DNA of 13,865 nt from Bacillota bacterium (GCA_021802225.1 JAKAAS010000007.1:1-13865); one strand, 5' to 3'; shown: positions 1-5,008, numbered from the stretch's first letter. Translations and numbers: made by a program. Notes: generated by a model not told the origin, from the letters alone.

Positions 1-54
1 TTTCAGAGCTGGAAAGTCAAGCCCCGTGCGGGATGGCGGGTTTGTCGTGAGAAA

Positions 55-67
55 TTTCTATTAGAAA
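55..67. promoter_or_regulatory. Operator-like palindrome, copy 1
   Basis: TTTCTATTAGAAA is a perfect 13 bp palindrome around a central T at 61. The core recurs at 98-108. Such a site would suit a homodimeric repressor controlling the gene at 127. No cognate regulator can be named. The palindrome is seen directly; operator function is inferred from its repetition, its phasing with copy 2 and its position just ahead of a gene. Confidence 0.45.
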
Positions 68-97
68 ATCAATCATGGCGGTGAACAGGTACAAAAG

Positions 98-108
98 TTC
101 TATTAGAA
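98..108. promoter_or_regulatory. Operator-like palindrome, copy 2
   Basis: TTCTATTAGAA repeats the core of the palindrome at 55-67. The shared identical stretch is 13 bp (56-68 and 98-110). The centres (61 and 103) are 42 bp apart, very close to four turns of B-DNA, so two dimers would bind on the same face. The site lies 19 bp before the start codon at 127, where a bound protein could block transcription or translation initiation. Confidence 0.45.
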
Positions 109-126
109 AAAGCCGGGGGACCGACG

Positions 127-357
127 ATGAACGATCAAGCCAACCGTATCTATGCCTATCTGTCGGATCATCGCGAATCGCCAATATCCCGCTCAGACTT
201 CTGTTCCCTCGTTTTTTCCAATCACATTCCCGCCTCAGAGTTATCACAGGCTATCCAAGAGCTCCTAACATCTGGCCTCATTCAAACTGTACCGGTCGTG
301 GTAAAAACTGGTGGCCGTGCCATCCATAAATTCCGTGTCGTGGAAGGGGGGGAGTAA
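127..357 (+). CDS. Small winged-helix-like protein, function unknown
   Basis: A 76 aa protein that I do not recognise as a named family. The pattern suggests a winged helix: helix 1 about residues 5-16 (ANRIYAYLSDHR), helix 2 about 21-29, a recognition-type helix about 36-51 (ASELSQAIQELLTSGL), then a strand-turn-strand wing ending VVVKTGGRAIHKFRVV. The TGGR wing resembles winged-helix domains at the C-terminus of some DUF3987-type primase/helicase proteins of mobile elements; this is family memory, not a search. Start ATG 127 follows a G-rich stretch (GGGGGA, 115-120) that is a weak Shine-Dalgarno. The next gene begins 2 nt after the stop, so the two form an operon that ends at the terminator near 843. 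Two palindromes lie upstream. Coding is fairly likely; function is open. Confidence 0.6.
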   Translation: MNDQANRIYAYLSDHRESPISRSDFCSLVFSNHIPASELSQAIQELLTSGLIQTVPVVVKTGGRAIHKFRVVEGGE

Positions 358-359
358 CC

Positions 360-770
360 ATGGGCCGGTATTTGGATGCCGTGGGCTATGGATCCTCGTC
401 TCACCCCTCCCCGGAAGGCAAGCTCATTAAAGGACCGTGGGGAGTATTGGATACGCCAGAGTGGGATCAGTCGGTAGCGGATCATGTTCTTGAAGAGGCC
501 ATGCGGATAGCGTGGCCGCCCGAGATGACCGCTGCGCTGGCATGGGGGATGAACCATGCTGTGAAACTCACGGAGATGATAGATGCCACCCTCCGAGAGA
601 TGGATCACACGAATCACCGGGATCCCGCCGCCTTCGTGCGGGCGGTGAAAAAATTAATGGCGCTCATGGAATCCGTGCGAACGGCGTATGAAAAAACGTT
701 TGACAGGCCTATAGGAGGATGGTATTATACGATAGCTGTTTGTGAAAGAAATCCAGAGAGAACGCGGTGA
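360..770 (+). CDS. Hypothetical protein, 136 aa
   Basis: Not recognised. ATG 360 is preceded by a G-rich Shine-Dalgarno (AAGGGGGGGAG) embedded in the end of the upstream gene, and the intergenic gap is only 2 nt, so the two genes are very probably cotranscribed. The N-terminal third is glycine, proline and serine rich. From about residue 34 the protein looks mostly helical, with a Trp-containing segment (AWPPEMTAALAWGMNHA) followed by two amphipathic stretches around residues 70-85 and 88-112. No signal peptide, membrane segment or zinc motif is seen. It is followed 72 nt later by a strong intrinsic terminator. Context suggests an accessory or mobile-element gene of unknown role. Confidence 0.6.
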   Translation: MGRYLDAVGYGSSSHPSPEGKLIKGPWGVLDTPEWDQSVADHVLEEAMRIAWPPEMTAALAWGMNHAVKLTEMIDATLREMDHTNHRDPAAFVRAVKKLMALMESVRTAYEKTFDRPIGGWYYTIAVCERNPERTR

Positions 771-842
771 TTGCCGTCATCACGCTCTCAGGTAAGACTT
801 AGTGTTAACGTCACTTCCTTTCTGTGTGGGGATAAATTGTCG

Positions 843-877
843 GCAACTAATCGCTGGTAACGGTTAGTTGCTTTTTT
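843..877 (+). terminator. Intrinsic terminator of the 127-770 operon
   Basis: GCAACTAATCG pairs with CGGTTAGTTGC as an 11 bp stem with one G-U pair and a 7 nt loop (CTGGTAA), followed directly by six T residues on the plus strand. This is a textbook Rho-independent terminator. It ends the two-gene unit and insulates the peptidase gene downstream. Confidence 0.9.
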
Positions 878-904
878 GCGTGCGTAATCTACCCTTTGAT
901 AGAA

Positions 905-910
905 TACAAT
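905..910 (+). promoter_or_regulatory. Possible -10 element for the ImmA/IrrE-type gene
   Basis: TACAAT lies 26 nt ahead of the ATG at 937, a suitable place for a -10 box after the upstream terminator. No good -35 hexamer is seen at 16-18 bp, so the promoter is weak, activator-dependent or wrongly identified. Confidence 0.3.
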
Positions 911-936
911 AAAGTGTTTTTTGAGAGGTGGACGTG

Positions 937-1473
937 ATGACATCTCAGCGTGAATCAGAAATCGAAACTCTAGCCATAAACACTCTCCAAGAGGTGGGAG
1001 AAACGCAATTTCCCATCGATGTTATGCAGGTCGCTAATGCTGTTGGCATTGCTATTTATGATGCACACTTTCAAAATTCCAGCATTACTGGCGCCATCCA
1101 AAAATCCGTTGATGGCGGGAAAATTTGGGTGAATCAGTTCGATTCACCCATTCGCCAACGGTTTGCGATAGCCCATGAAATTGGGCATTGGCTCTTACAC
1201 ATGCACGCAGGAGATGCATGGTCTGAGCCCAGAAATCTTATCGATGTCGAAATGCTTGAATGGCAACCTCACACGAACTGGAACGGATCCGAGCAAGAAC
1301 GCGAAGCCAATCAATTTGCTGCCGCCTTGTTAATGCCTTTACCATGGCTTGATACCATACGACTAGCTCGTCCATCTTGGAATAATGCCTCGCTCGCCTC
1401 TTTTTGCGGGGCCTCTTTGCTAGCTATGGAAATGCGTACCCACCGCATGGAGCGCACCGAACTCTATGAATGA
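937..1473 (+). CDS. ImmA/IrrE family zinc metallopeptidase
   Basis: A 178 aa protein of the ImmA/IrrE (COG2856) type. These peptidases usually cleave a partner XRE-type repressor to induce a mobile element or stress regulon. The zinc signature HEIGH is at residues 80-84 inside RFAIAHEIGHWLLH. The second motif, SEQEREANQFAAALLMP (118-134), carries the third zinc ligand (Glu121 or Glu123). The N-terminus (about 5-50) matches the family's helical lead-in, and the C-terminus ends with a short HTH-like stretch (SLASFCGASLLAMEMRTHRM). Start: GTG 928, GTG 934 and ATG 937 are in frame; GAGGTG at 925-930 is a Shine-Dalgarno correctly spaced only for ATG 937. No XRE repressor gene is adjacent, so the substrate is not obvious. 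The gene converges on a MazE-tail ORF 14 nt away. Family assignment is firm; the biological target is unknown. Confidence 0.9.
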   Translation: MTSQRESEIETLAINTLQEVGETQFPIDVMQVANAVGIAIYDAHFQNSSITGAIQKSVDGGKIWVNQFDSPIRQRFAIAHEIGHWLLHMHAGDAWSEPRNLIDVEMLEWQPHTNWNGSEQEREANQFAAALLMPLPWLDTIRLARPSWNNASLASFCGASLLAMEMRTHRMERTELYE

Positions 1474-1487
1474 GTTAGGCGCCGTGG

Positions 1488-1616
1488 TCACAGCAACTCT
1501 TTCCCTTCACGATACCATTCCGTTTCGCTATGCCGATTCTCTGGGGTGATAGTGTGTAATAATGTTTCTAGCGTAGGTTTTTGGCTAATGTGATCAGTGT
1601 TTACTGTGGCTCCCAC
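1488..1616 (-). CDS. 42 aa MazE-tail-like mini-antitoxin
   Basis: A short ORF opening with GTG at 1616. Residues 15-42 (TLETLLHTITPENRHSETEW...GKELL) align with the C-terminal toxin-binding tail of MazE antitoxins; E. coli MazE ends [28 protein letters not shown]. The N-terminal AbrB-type DNA-binding domain that MazE normally carries is absent: only 14 residues precede the tail. The start is chosen because AAAGGAGG sits 7 nt upstream, an ideal Shine-Dalgarno, and TATAAT lies at 1660-1665, inside the longer frame that would start at ATG 1715. No mazF follows; the next sequence downstream is the antisense of the peptidase gene. It could be a decayed antitoxin remnant, but the intact expression signals argue that it is translated. 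A free tail peptide could still neutralise a MazF encoded elsewhere. Confidence 0.6.
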   Translation of the reverse strand: MGATVNTDHISQKPTLETLLHTITPENRHSETEWYREGKELL

Positions 1617-1623
1617 GAGAATT

Positions 1624-1631
1624 CCTCCTTT
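1624..1631 (-). promoter_or_regulatory. Strong Shine-Dalgarno deciding the GTG 1616 start
   Basis: AAAGGAGG on the minus strand, with the 7 nt spacer AATTCTC before the GTG at 1616. It is stronger than the ribosome-binding sites of most genes in this window and is the main reason for preferring the 42-codon reading over a 75-codon frame. Confidence 0.7.
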
Positions 1632-1659
1632 TTTTCTAAAATGGCATTTATTAACATGA

Positions 1660-1665
1660 ATTATA
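1660..1665 (-). promoter_or_regulatory. -10 element for the MazE-tail ORF
   Basis: A perfect TATAAT on the minus strand, about 43 nt ahead of the GTG at 1616 and within an AT-rich stretch, giving a leader of roughly 36 nt. The -35 region is poor: the nearest candidates are ATGGAT at 16 bp and CATGGA at 17 bp. Confidence 0.4.
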
Positions 1666-1727
1666 GGAATATTAAAAATGTATCCATGGTACATCTCCAG
1701 GTTAATATATACCAAAATGGGCCTAAT

Positions 1728-1754
1728 AAAAAATAGAACTCCCTCTAAAGTTCT
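1728..1754 (-). terminator. Terminator downstream of tRNA-Arg
   Basis: On the minus strand AGAACT, an 8 nt loop and AGTTCT form a 6 bp stem followed by ATTTTTTATT. It lies about 127 nt after the tRNA-Arg gene and is the last convincing stop for the long minus-strand gene train. The stem is short, so termination may be partial. Confidence 0.6.
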
Positions 1755-1880
1755 CAGGAATTCCTTTGGTTACGCTGAGTTGTCTCTGCTTAAGCTGGCA
1801 CCGGGCTGGCCCCGAGAGGATAATCTGGCACCGGATACTGTGGTAAAATCCTTGAAACCCTGGCCCTGCCTCAAAAATTT
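1755..1880. other. Noncoding spacer with a repeated 14-mer
   Basis: No gene is seen. TAAGCTGGCACCGG (1791-1804) and TAATCTGGCACCGG (1821-1834) differ at one base and are spaced exactly 30 bp apart. This architecture is typical of transposase-binding repeats near an insertion-sequence end, but no transposase is present. The stretch lies between the 3' end of tRNA-Arg and its terminator, where integrated DNA commonly accumulates. Confidence 0.4.
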
Positions 1881-1956
1881 TGGTGCGCCCGCCGGGATTT
1901 GAACCTGGGACCTCTTGATTCGTAGTCAAGCGCTCTATCCGCTGAGCTACGGGCGC
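1881..1956 (-). tRNA. tRNA-Arg (anticodon ACG), CCA encoded
   Basis: Full cloverleaf on the minus strand: acceptor GCGCCCG/CGGGCGC, D-arm GCTC..GAGC, anticodon stem CTTGA/TCAAG with loop CTACGAA (anticodon ACG at 1921-1923), T-arm CCAGG-TTCAAAT-CCCGG (one non-Watson-Crick pair), discriminator A and encoded CCA. ACG, with A34 normally deaminated to inosine, reads CGU, CGC and CGA. It is the last tRNA of the cluster and its 3' end faces the accessory region, which suits an integration target. Confidence 0.95.
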
Positions 1957-1965
1957 AACTCTAAA

Positions 1966-1994
1966 ATTATAACAAATTTTAATCACTTATACAA
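1966..1994 (-). promoter_or_regulatory. Promoter of tRNA-Arg
   Basis: -35 TTGTAT (1989-1994) and -10 TATAAT (1966-1971) are separated by 17 bp, with the predicted start just ahead of the tRNA 5' end at 1956. The -35 begins 1 bp beyond the CCA of the upstream tRNA-Ser, so this tRNA appears to be transcribed independently. Confidence 0.7.
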
Positions 1995-1995
1995 G

Positions 1996-2089
1996 TGGCG
2001 GAGGGAGTGGGATTCGAACCCACGCTAGGCTTGAAAGCCTACTAACGGTTTAGCAAACCGCCCTCTTCGGCCAGCTTGAGTATCCCTCC
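1996..2089 (-). tRNA. tRNA-Ser (anticodon GCT), CCA encoded
   Basis: A normal class II serine tRNA: acceptor GGAGGGA/TCCCTCC, 3 bp D-stem (CTC/GAG) with a large loop, anticodon loop TTGCTAA (anticodon GCT at 2052-2054, reading AGC/AGU), a long variable arm with stem TAGGCT/AGCCTA, T-arm GTGGG/CCCAC, discriminator G and encoded CCA. The clustering of serine tRNAs behind serS matches Bacillus-type organisation. Confidence 0.95.
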
Positions 2090-2102
2090 GTGCGCAAGCG
2101 CT

Positions 2103-2132
2103 ATAATACCACAATCTGTACGGGCAAGGCAA
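2103..2132 (-). promoter_or_regulatory. Promoter of tRNA-Ser(GCT)
   Basis: -35 TTGCCT (2127-2132), 18 bp spacer, extended -10 TGG-TATTAT (-10 at 2103-2108). The expected start falls a few bases ahead of the tRNA 5' end at 2089. Confidence 0.55.
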
Positions 2133-2170
2133 GCCTGCAAAATTTGGATGAAGTCTATGCCAGTAAAAAA

Positions 2171-2254
2171 TGGCGGAGGGGACAGGACTCGAACCTGCAA
2201 GCCCGAAGGCGGTGGTTTTCAAGACCACTGCGTTACCAATTACGCTACCCCTCC
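2171..2254 (-). tRNA. tRNA-Ser (anticodon TGA), atypical D-arm and short variable arm
   Basis: Acceptor GGAGGGG/CCCCTCC (7 bp), anticodon stem GTGGT/ACCAC with loop CTTGAAA (anticodon TGA at 2219-2221, reading UCA and other UCN codons), T-arm GCAGG/CCTGT, discriminator G and encoded CCA. Two parts are odd for serine tRNA. The D-arm is a 4 bp GCGT/ACGC stem with an 8 nt AATTGGTA loop, a class-I style arm. The variable region is only 13 nt, with a 3 bp GCC-TTCG-GGC stem. The neighbouring tRNA-Ser(GCT) has the usual 3 bp D-stem and a long variable arm. The anticodon, G73 and position behind serS support serine identity. Confidence 0.88.
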
Positions 2255-2262
2255 AAGGACAA

Positions 2263-2292
2263 ATTATAGTTTACTCCAATTTCCCGCTGAAA
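2263..2292 (-). promoter_or_regulatory. Possible promoter of tRNA-Ser(TGA)
   Basis: A perfect -10 TATAAT (2263-2268) lies 8 nt before the tRNA 5' end. The -35 is weak (TTTCAG at 2287-2292, 18 bp spacer). No hairpin terminator is seen between the serS stop and this tRNA, so read-through from serS may also supply it. Confidence 0.5.
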
Positions 2293-2331
2293 TAAAGAGG
2301 GGAACGTTGGAAAAACTTAGCCTTGCGCCAT

Positions 2332-3594
2332 TTACAACTGGTCCAAGCCACCCATATAGGGCCGCAGAGCCTCGGGGATCTGGACGTGGCCATTGGCCAT
2401 CTGATAGTTTTCCAACAGTGCCGCCATCGTGCGGCCTACTGCCAACGCACTCCCGTTTAACGTATGCACCAGTTCCGTTTTCTTGCTGCCGGCGGGGCGG
2501 TAACGAATGCCGGCCCGCCGGGCCTGAAAGTCCGTCATCGTGCTGACGGAAGAAATTTCCACATATTTGCCGTAGCTGGGAAGCCACACCTCGATGTCAT
2601 AGGTTAAGGCTTGTCCGAACCCCATGTCACCGCCGCAGAGCATGACGGTGTGGTAGGGCAGTCCCAGGTCCTCAAGAACCGATTCTGCATCGCGCAACAT
2701 CTGCTGCAAAGCCGCCTCAGACTTTTCTGGTTCTTCGAACCTCACGAGTTCCACCTTGTCGAACTGGTGCTGGCGGATAAGGCCGCGGGTATCGCGCCCA
2801 GCGGCTCCTGCTTCCGCACGGAAAGACGCGGTATAGGCCGTGAATTTCAGCGGCAAGGGAGCAGCAATGATCTCATCACGATAGAGATTGGTCAGGGGCA
2901 CTTCCGCGGTCGGTATCAGATAGTAATCATGCGGCACCACATGAAACACATCGTCAACAAATTTCGGGAACTGACCCGTGCCAAACATTGACGCGGCGTT
3001 AACCAGATAGGGAGTCGCCATTTCCTGATAACCCCGGGCGCGCGCATGGTCCAGCATAAAATTGATCAGTGCCCGGCTGAGACGCGCTCCCCCGTCTGCC
3101 AGCACGGTGAACCGCGCACCACTGATTTTGCGGGCCCGTTCAAAATCTAGTATGCCCAGTGCCTCGCCAATGTCCCAGTGCGCCTGCACTGGAAATGAGA
3201 AGACTGTGGGCGTTCCAAATTTGTGCACCTCCACGTTGTCAGCAGCCGACTCGCCAGCAGGGACCTGTGGCAGCGGAGTATTGGGAACTGTCAGCAGGAA
3301 ATCCTGAAGTTCTTTGTCTATGGGTTCCAGGGACGTCTCCAAGGCTTTGATTTCCTCGCCGACCTGCCGCGTCTCCACTATCAGCGCTTCTGCATCCTCG
3401 CCACGCTTCTTGCGCTGGGATACCGCCTCTGACGACTGGTTGCGCCGCGCTTTCAACTGCTCAATTTGCAAAGTGACCTGCCGCCTCTTCTGGTCCAGTT
3501 CCTTGACGGTGTCCAGGTTCACCTTGACGTGTTTTTTGGCAAGAAGGGCCTTGACGGTATCTGGCTCTTGCCGTATCCGCTTAATATCCAGCAT
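2332..3594 (-). CDS. serS: Seryl-tRNA synthetase
   Basis: A 420 aa class II aminoacyl-tRNA synthetase that charges tRNA-Ser in the cytoplasm; the length is typical of bacterial SerRS. The N-terminal tRNA-binding coiled coil spans about residues 25-105, with charged heptads (KELDQKRRQVTLQIEQLKARR). The catalytic domain shows TAEVPLTNL (229-237), motif 2 FRAEAGAAGRDTRGLIRQHQF (258-278) and motif 3 NGSALAVGRTMAALLENYQ (380-398). Start ATG 3594 follows AGGAGA at good spacing. It is the second gene after the serine T-box, 75 nt behind mtnA, and two serine tRNAs follow it. In B. subtilis the same pdxS-pdxT-serS-tRNA-Ser order occurs without mtnA. Expression is probably set by tRNA-Ser charging through the T-box. 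Confidence 0.98.
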   Translation of the reverse strand: MLDIKRIRQEPDTVKALLAKKHVKVNLDTVKELDQKRRQVTLQIEQLKARRNQSSEAVSQRKKRGEDAEALIVETRQVGEEIKALETSLEPIDKELQDFLLTVPNTPLPQVPAGESAADNVEVHKFGTPTVFSFPVQAHWDIGEALGILDFERARKISGARFTVLADGGARLSRALINFMLDHARARGYQEMATPYLVNAASMFGTGQFPKFVDDVFHVVPHDYYLIPTAEVPLTNLYRDEIIAAPLPLKFTAYTASFRAEAGAAGRDTRGLIRQHQFDKVELVRFEEPEKSEAALQQMLRDAESVLEDLGLPYHTVMLCGGDMGFGQALTYDIEVWLPSYGKYVEISSVSTMTDFQARRAGIRYRPAGSKKTELVHTLNGSALAVGRTMAALLENYQMANGHVQIPEALRPYMGGLDQL

Positions 3595-3669
3595 CCCACT
3601 TCTCCTGCCTTTCCGTTGTGTCGGGCTGCAGAGCCTTGATGTGATCTCCCGCCCCGTTCCGTTTGACTG

Positions 3670-4710
3670 TCACGGCGTTTTGGCCAGCAGACCCAATATA
3701 TTCTCGGCAAACGGTGGCCTGATGACTCCGTACTCTGTGATAAAGGCGGTAATAAGGGCTGCCGGTGTGACGTCAAAAGCCGGGTTGTAGACAGGGAATC
3801 CCTCTGGGGCGGAAATAGCTCCGCGGAAGCCGCGCACTTCGCTCTCAGCCCGCAGTTCAATCGGGATGTCCGCACCGGTGTGCGATGAAGGGTCAAAGGT
3901 GCTCAAAGGGGCCGCTATGTAAAACGGGAGATGGTGGTACGACGCCAGCACGGCGACCGTGTAGGTGCCAATCTTATTAGCCGTGTCGCCATTGACGGCG
4001 ATTCGGTCCGCACCGACAATCACGCCGTCCACCATATTCTGCGCCATCACGGCACCGGCCATGCTGTCGGTAATCAGGCGGGCGGGAATATGTTCCTGCT
4101 CCAGCTCCCATGCTGTCAGGCGCGCTCCTTGCAGAAGCGGCCGGGTTTCGTCCACTAAAACCTCGCGCAAACGTCCCGCATGGTGCAGGGAGCGAATCAC
4201 TCCCAAAGCGGTTCCGTACCCTCCAGTTGCCAGCGCTCCCGTGTTGCAATGAGTCAAAATGCTAGAAGGACTCTCAAACAGGCCAGCACCATGTTCTCCG
4301 ATCCGGCGATTGATCTCAATGTCCTGAGCCAGGAGCATATCCGCAAAGTTGCGGCATGTTTCCACCGCTTCCGGAGGGGTCAAGCCTGCCATCTGGTCTC
4401 GGACCATATCGAGAGCCCAGGCCAAATTGACTGCTGTCGGCCGGGACCCTTTGAGGGCATCTACCGCTTTATCGACGTGCTTCCAAAAACCTGCAGAGTC
4501 GGATTCCCTCTTCACAAACAGCCATAAACCGTAAGCCGCAGCGATGCCGATAGCGGGTGCCCCGCGCACGGCTAACTCCCGGATAGCCTCAATCACATCC
4601 TCGCCCCTGCTGCATGTGAGATATTCCACGCGGCCGGGAAGCTCCCGCTGATCAAGCAGGATCACAGCGTCTTCAGACGCTTGAATAGCTGAAATGACTG
4701 GTGAGTTCAT
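3670..4710 (-). CDS. mtnA: S-methyl-5-thioribose-1-phosphate isomerase
   Basis: A 346 aa enzyme that isomerises 5-methylthioribose-1-phosphate to 5-methylthioribulose-1-phosphate in the methionine salvage pathway. The family hallmarks are all present: VRGAPAIG (48-55), HCNTGALAT with the catalytic Cys155, DETRPLLQGARLTAWEL (187-203) and VGADRIAVNGDTANKIGTY with the catalytic Asp235. Start ATG 4710 has GAGG 7 nt upstream. A longer frame from 4845 would run through the T-box antiterminator and terminator and is rejected. It is the first gene of the T-box transcript and is followed by serS. No other salvage gene (mtnK, mtnB, mtnD and so on) is in the window. Its placement between a serine T-box and serS is unusual. 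Confidence 0.97.
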   Translation of the reverse strand: MNSPVISAIQASEDAVILLDQRELPGRVEYLTCSRGEDVIEAIRELAVRGAPAIGIAAAYGLWLFVKRESDSAGFWKHVDKAVDALKGSRPTAVNLAWALDMVRDQMAGLTPPEAVETCRNFADMLLAQDIEINRRIGEHGAGLFESPSSILTHCNTGALATGGYGTALGVIRSLHHAGRLREVLVDETRPLLQGARLTAWELEQEHIPARLITDSMAGAVMAQNMVDGVIVGADRIAVNGDTANKIGTYTVAVLASYHHLPFYIAAPLSTFDPSSHTGADIPIELRAESEVRGFRGAISAPEGFPVYNPAFDVTPAALITAFITEYGVIRPPFAENILGLLAKTP

Positions 4711-4735
4711 CACTATGCCTCTTTTCATTGGACGC

Positions 4736-4768
4736 AAATAAAAACTCCTCCCACATTCGGGGACGAGT
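4736..4768 (-). terminator. T-box attenuator terminator
   Basis: ACTC-G-TCCC pairs with GGGA-G-GAGT (8 bp with one mismatch, 7 nt loop) followed by TTTTATTTG on the minus strand. It overlaps the 3' side of the T-box element and lies 26 nt ahead of the mtnA start, as expected for the OFF-state terminator competing with the antiterminator. Confidence 0.85.
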
Positions 4769-4973
4769 GCAACCCGCGGTGCCACCCCAATTGACGCACA
4801 GGCGTCCAGCTTGGTGCCCTTTAACGGCGAGCTCCGCCGACTCATCGCCGGATACGGGAAGAAGCGGAAATAGGATAGACCACCTGCCGAATTGCACCAG
4901 ATTTCGGCTCTCTGTTAGGGTTTTCCAGCCCATATTCTTCTCCATTGTCCCACTTAGCCATGTCATCAAGACC
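4736..4973 (-). promoter_or_regulatory. T-box riboswitch, serine type, upstream of mtnA-serS
   Basis: The leader carries the conserved T-box core TGGCACCGCGGGTT (4771-4784, minus strand), followed by the attenuator hairpin. Upstream is a Stem I distal region (AGAGAGCC...GGTGCAA...GGC, about 4884-4912). A UCC serine specifier candidate at 4866-4868 is followed by a purine and CUUCUUCC, which can pair with GGAGAAG on the 5' side. Another UCC is at 4873-4875. The acceptor-sensing element is UGGC, and its C would pair with discriminator G73, which both serine tRNAs in this window carry; methionine tRNA normally has A73. So serine is the likely effector, although the first gene is mtnA. Uncharged tRNA-Ser should stabilise the antiterminator and raise expression. 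The exact Stem I folding was not computed. Confidence 0.9.
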
Positions 4974-4979
4974 ATTTTG

Positions 4980-5008
4980 ATTTTGCCTTACTGCCTGCGG
5001 CTTGTCAA
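4980..5008 (-). promoter_or_regulatory. Promoter of the T-box-mtnA-serS operon
   Basis: -35 TTGACA (5003-5008), 17 bp spacer, -10 CAAAAT (4980-4985). The predicted start is near 4973, giving a leader of about 260 nt that contains the whole T-box. It lies just after the terminator of the pdxST unit. Confidence 0.75.

Larger units (their letters stand above)
1..126. other. Left-edge region, possible 3' end of an upstream plus-strand gene
   Basis: No complete gene is visible here. All three plus-strand frames are open from the left edge for 47 to 81 nt (stops at 48-50, 62-64 and 82-84), so the 3' end of an upstream gene may lie here but the frame cannot be decided. The notable content is the pair of TTCTA-T-TAGAA palindromes annotated separately. 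An 84 aa frame starting at 75 runs through the palindrome and the downstream gene and is probably not coding. Confidence 0.3.

Noticed and set aside
75..329. 84 aa plus-strand ORF overlapping the gene at 127
   Set aside because: It runs through both the second palindrome and the 127-357 gene in another frame, has no Shine-Dalgarno and has a low-complexity, Arg/Ser-rich composition. The 127 frame has operon coupling to the next gene.
928..936. GTG 928 or GTG 934 as start of the ImmA/IrrE-type gene
   Set aside because: The Shine-Dalgarno GAGGTG at 925-930 overlaps or is too close to these codons; it is correctly spaced for ATG 937.
1472..1499. GAGTT...AACTC inverted repeat between the convergent genes as a bidirectional terminator
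   Set aside because: The stem is only 5 bp with a long loop and only a three-T tract, too weak to call.
1617..1715. Upstream extension of the MazE-tail ORF to ATG 1715 (75 aa)
   Set aside because: The extra 33 residues do not resemble an AbrB domain, the TATAAT would lie inside the coding region, and a near-ideal Shine-Dalgarno marks GTG 1616.
2171..2254. tRNA-Ser(UGA) as an allo-tRNA with 8/4 or 9/3 arms, or as a tRNA-Sec
   Set aside because: The acceptor is 7 bp and cannot extend (T-T at the eighth position), the T-stem is 5 bp, and the anticodon is UGA rather than UCA.
4711..4845. N-terminal extension of mtnA to 4845
   Set aside because: The stretch encodes the T-box antiterminator and terminator RNA, and the family's length and N-terminus fit a start at 4710.
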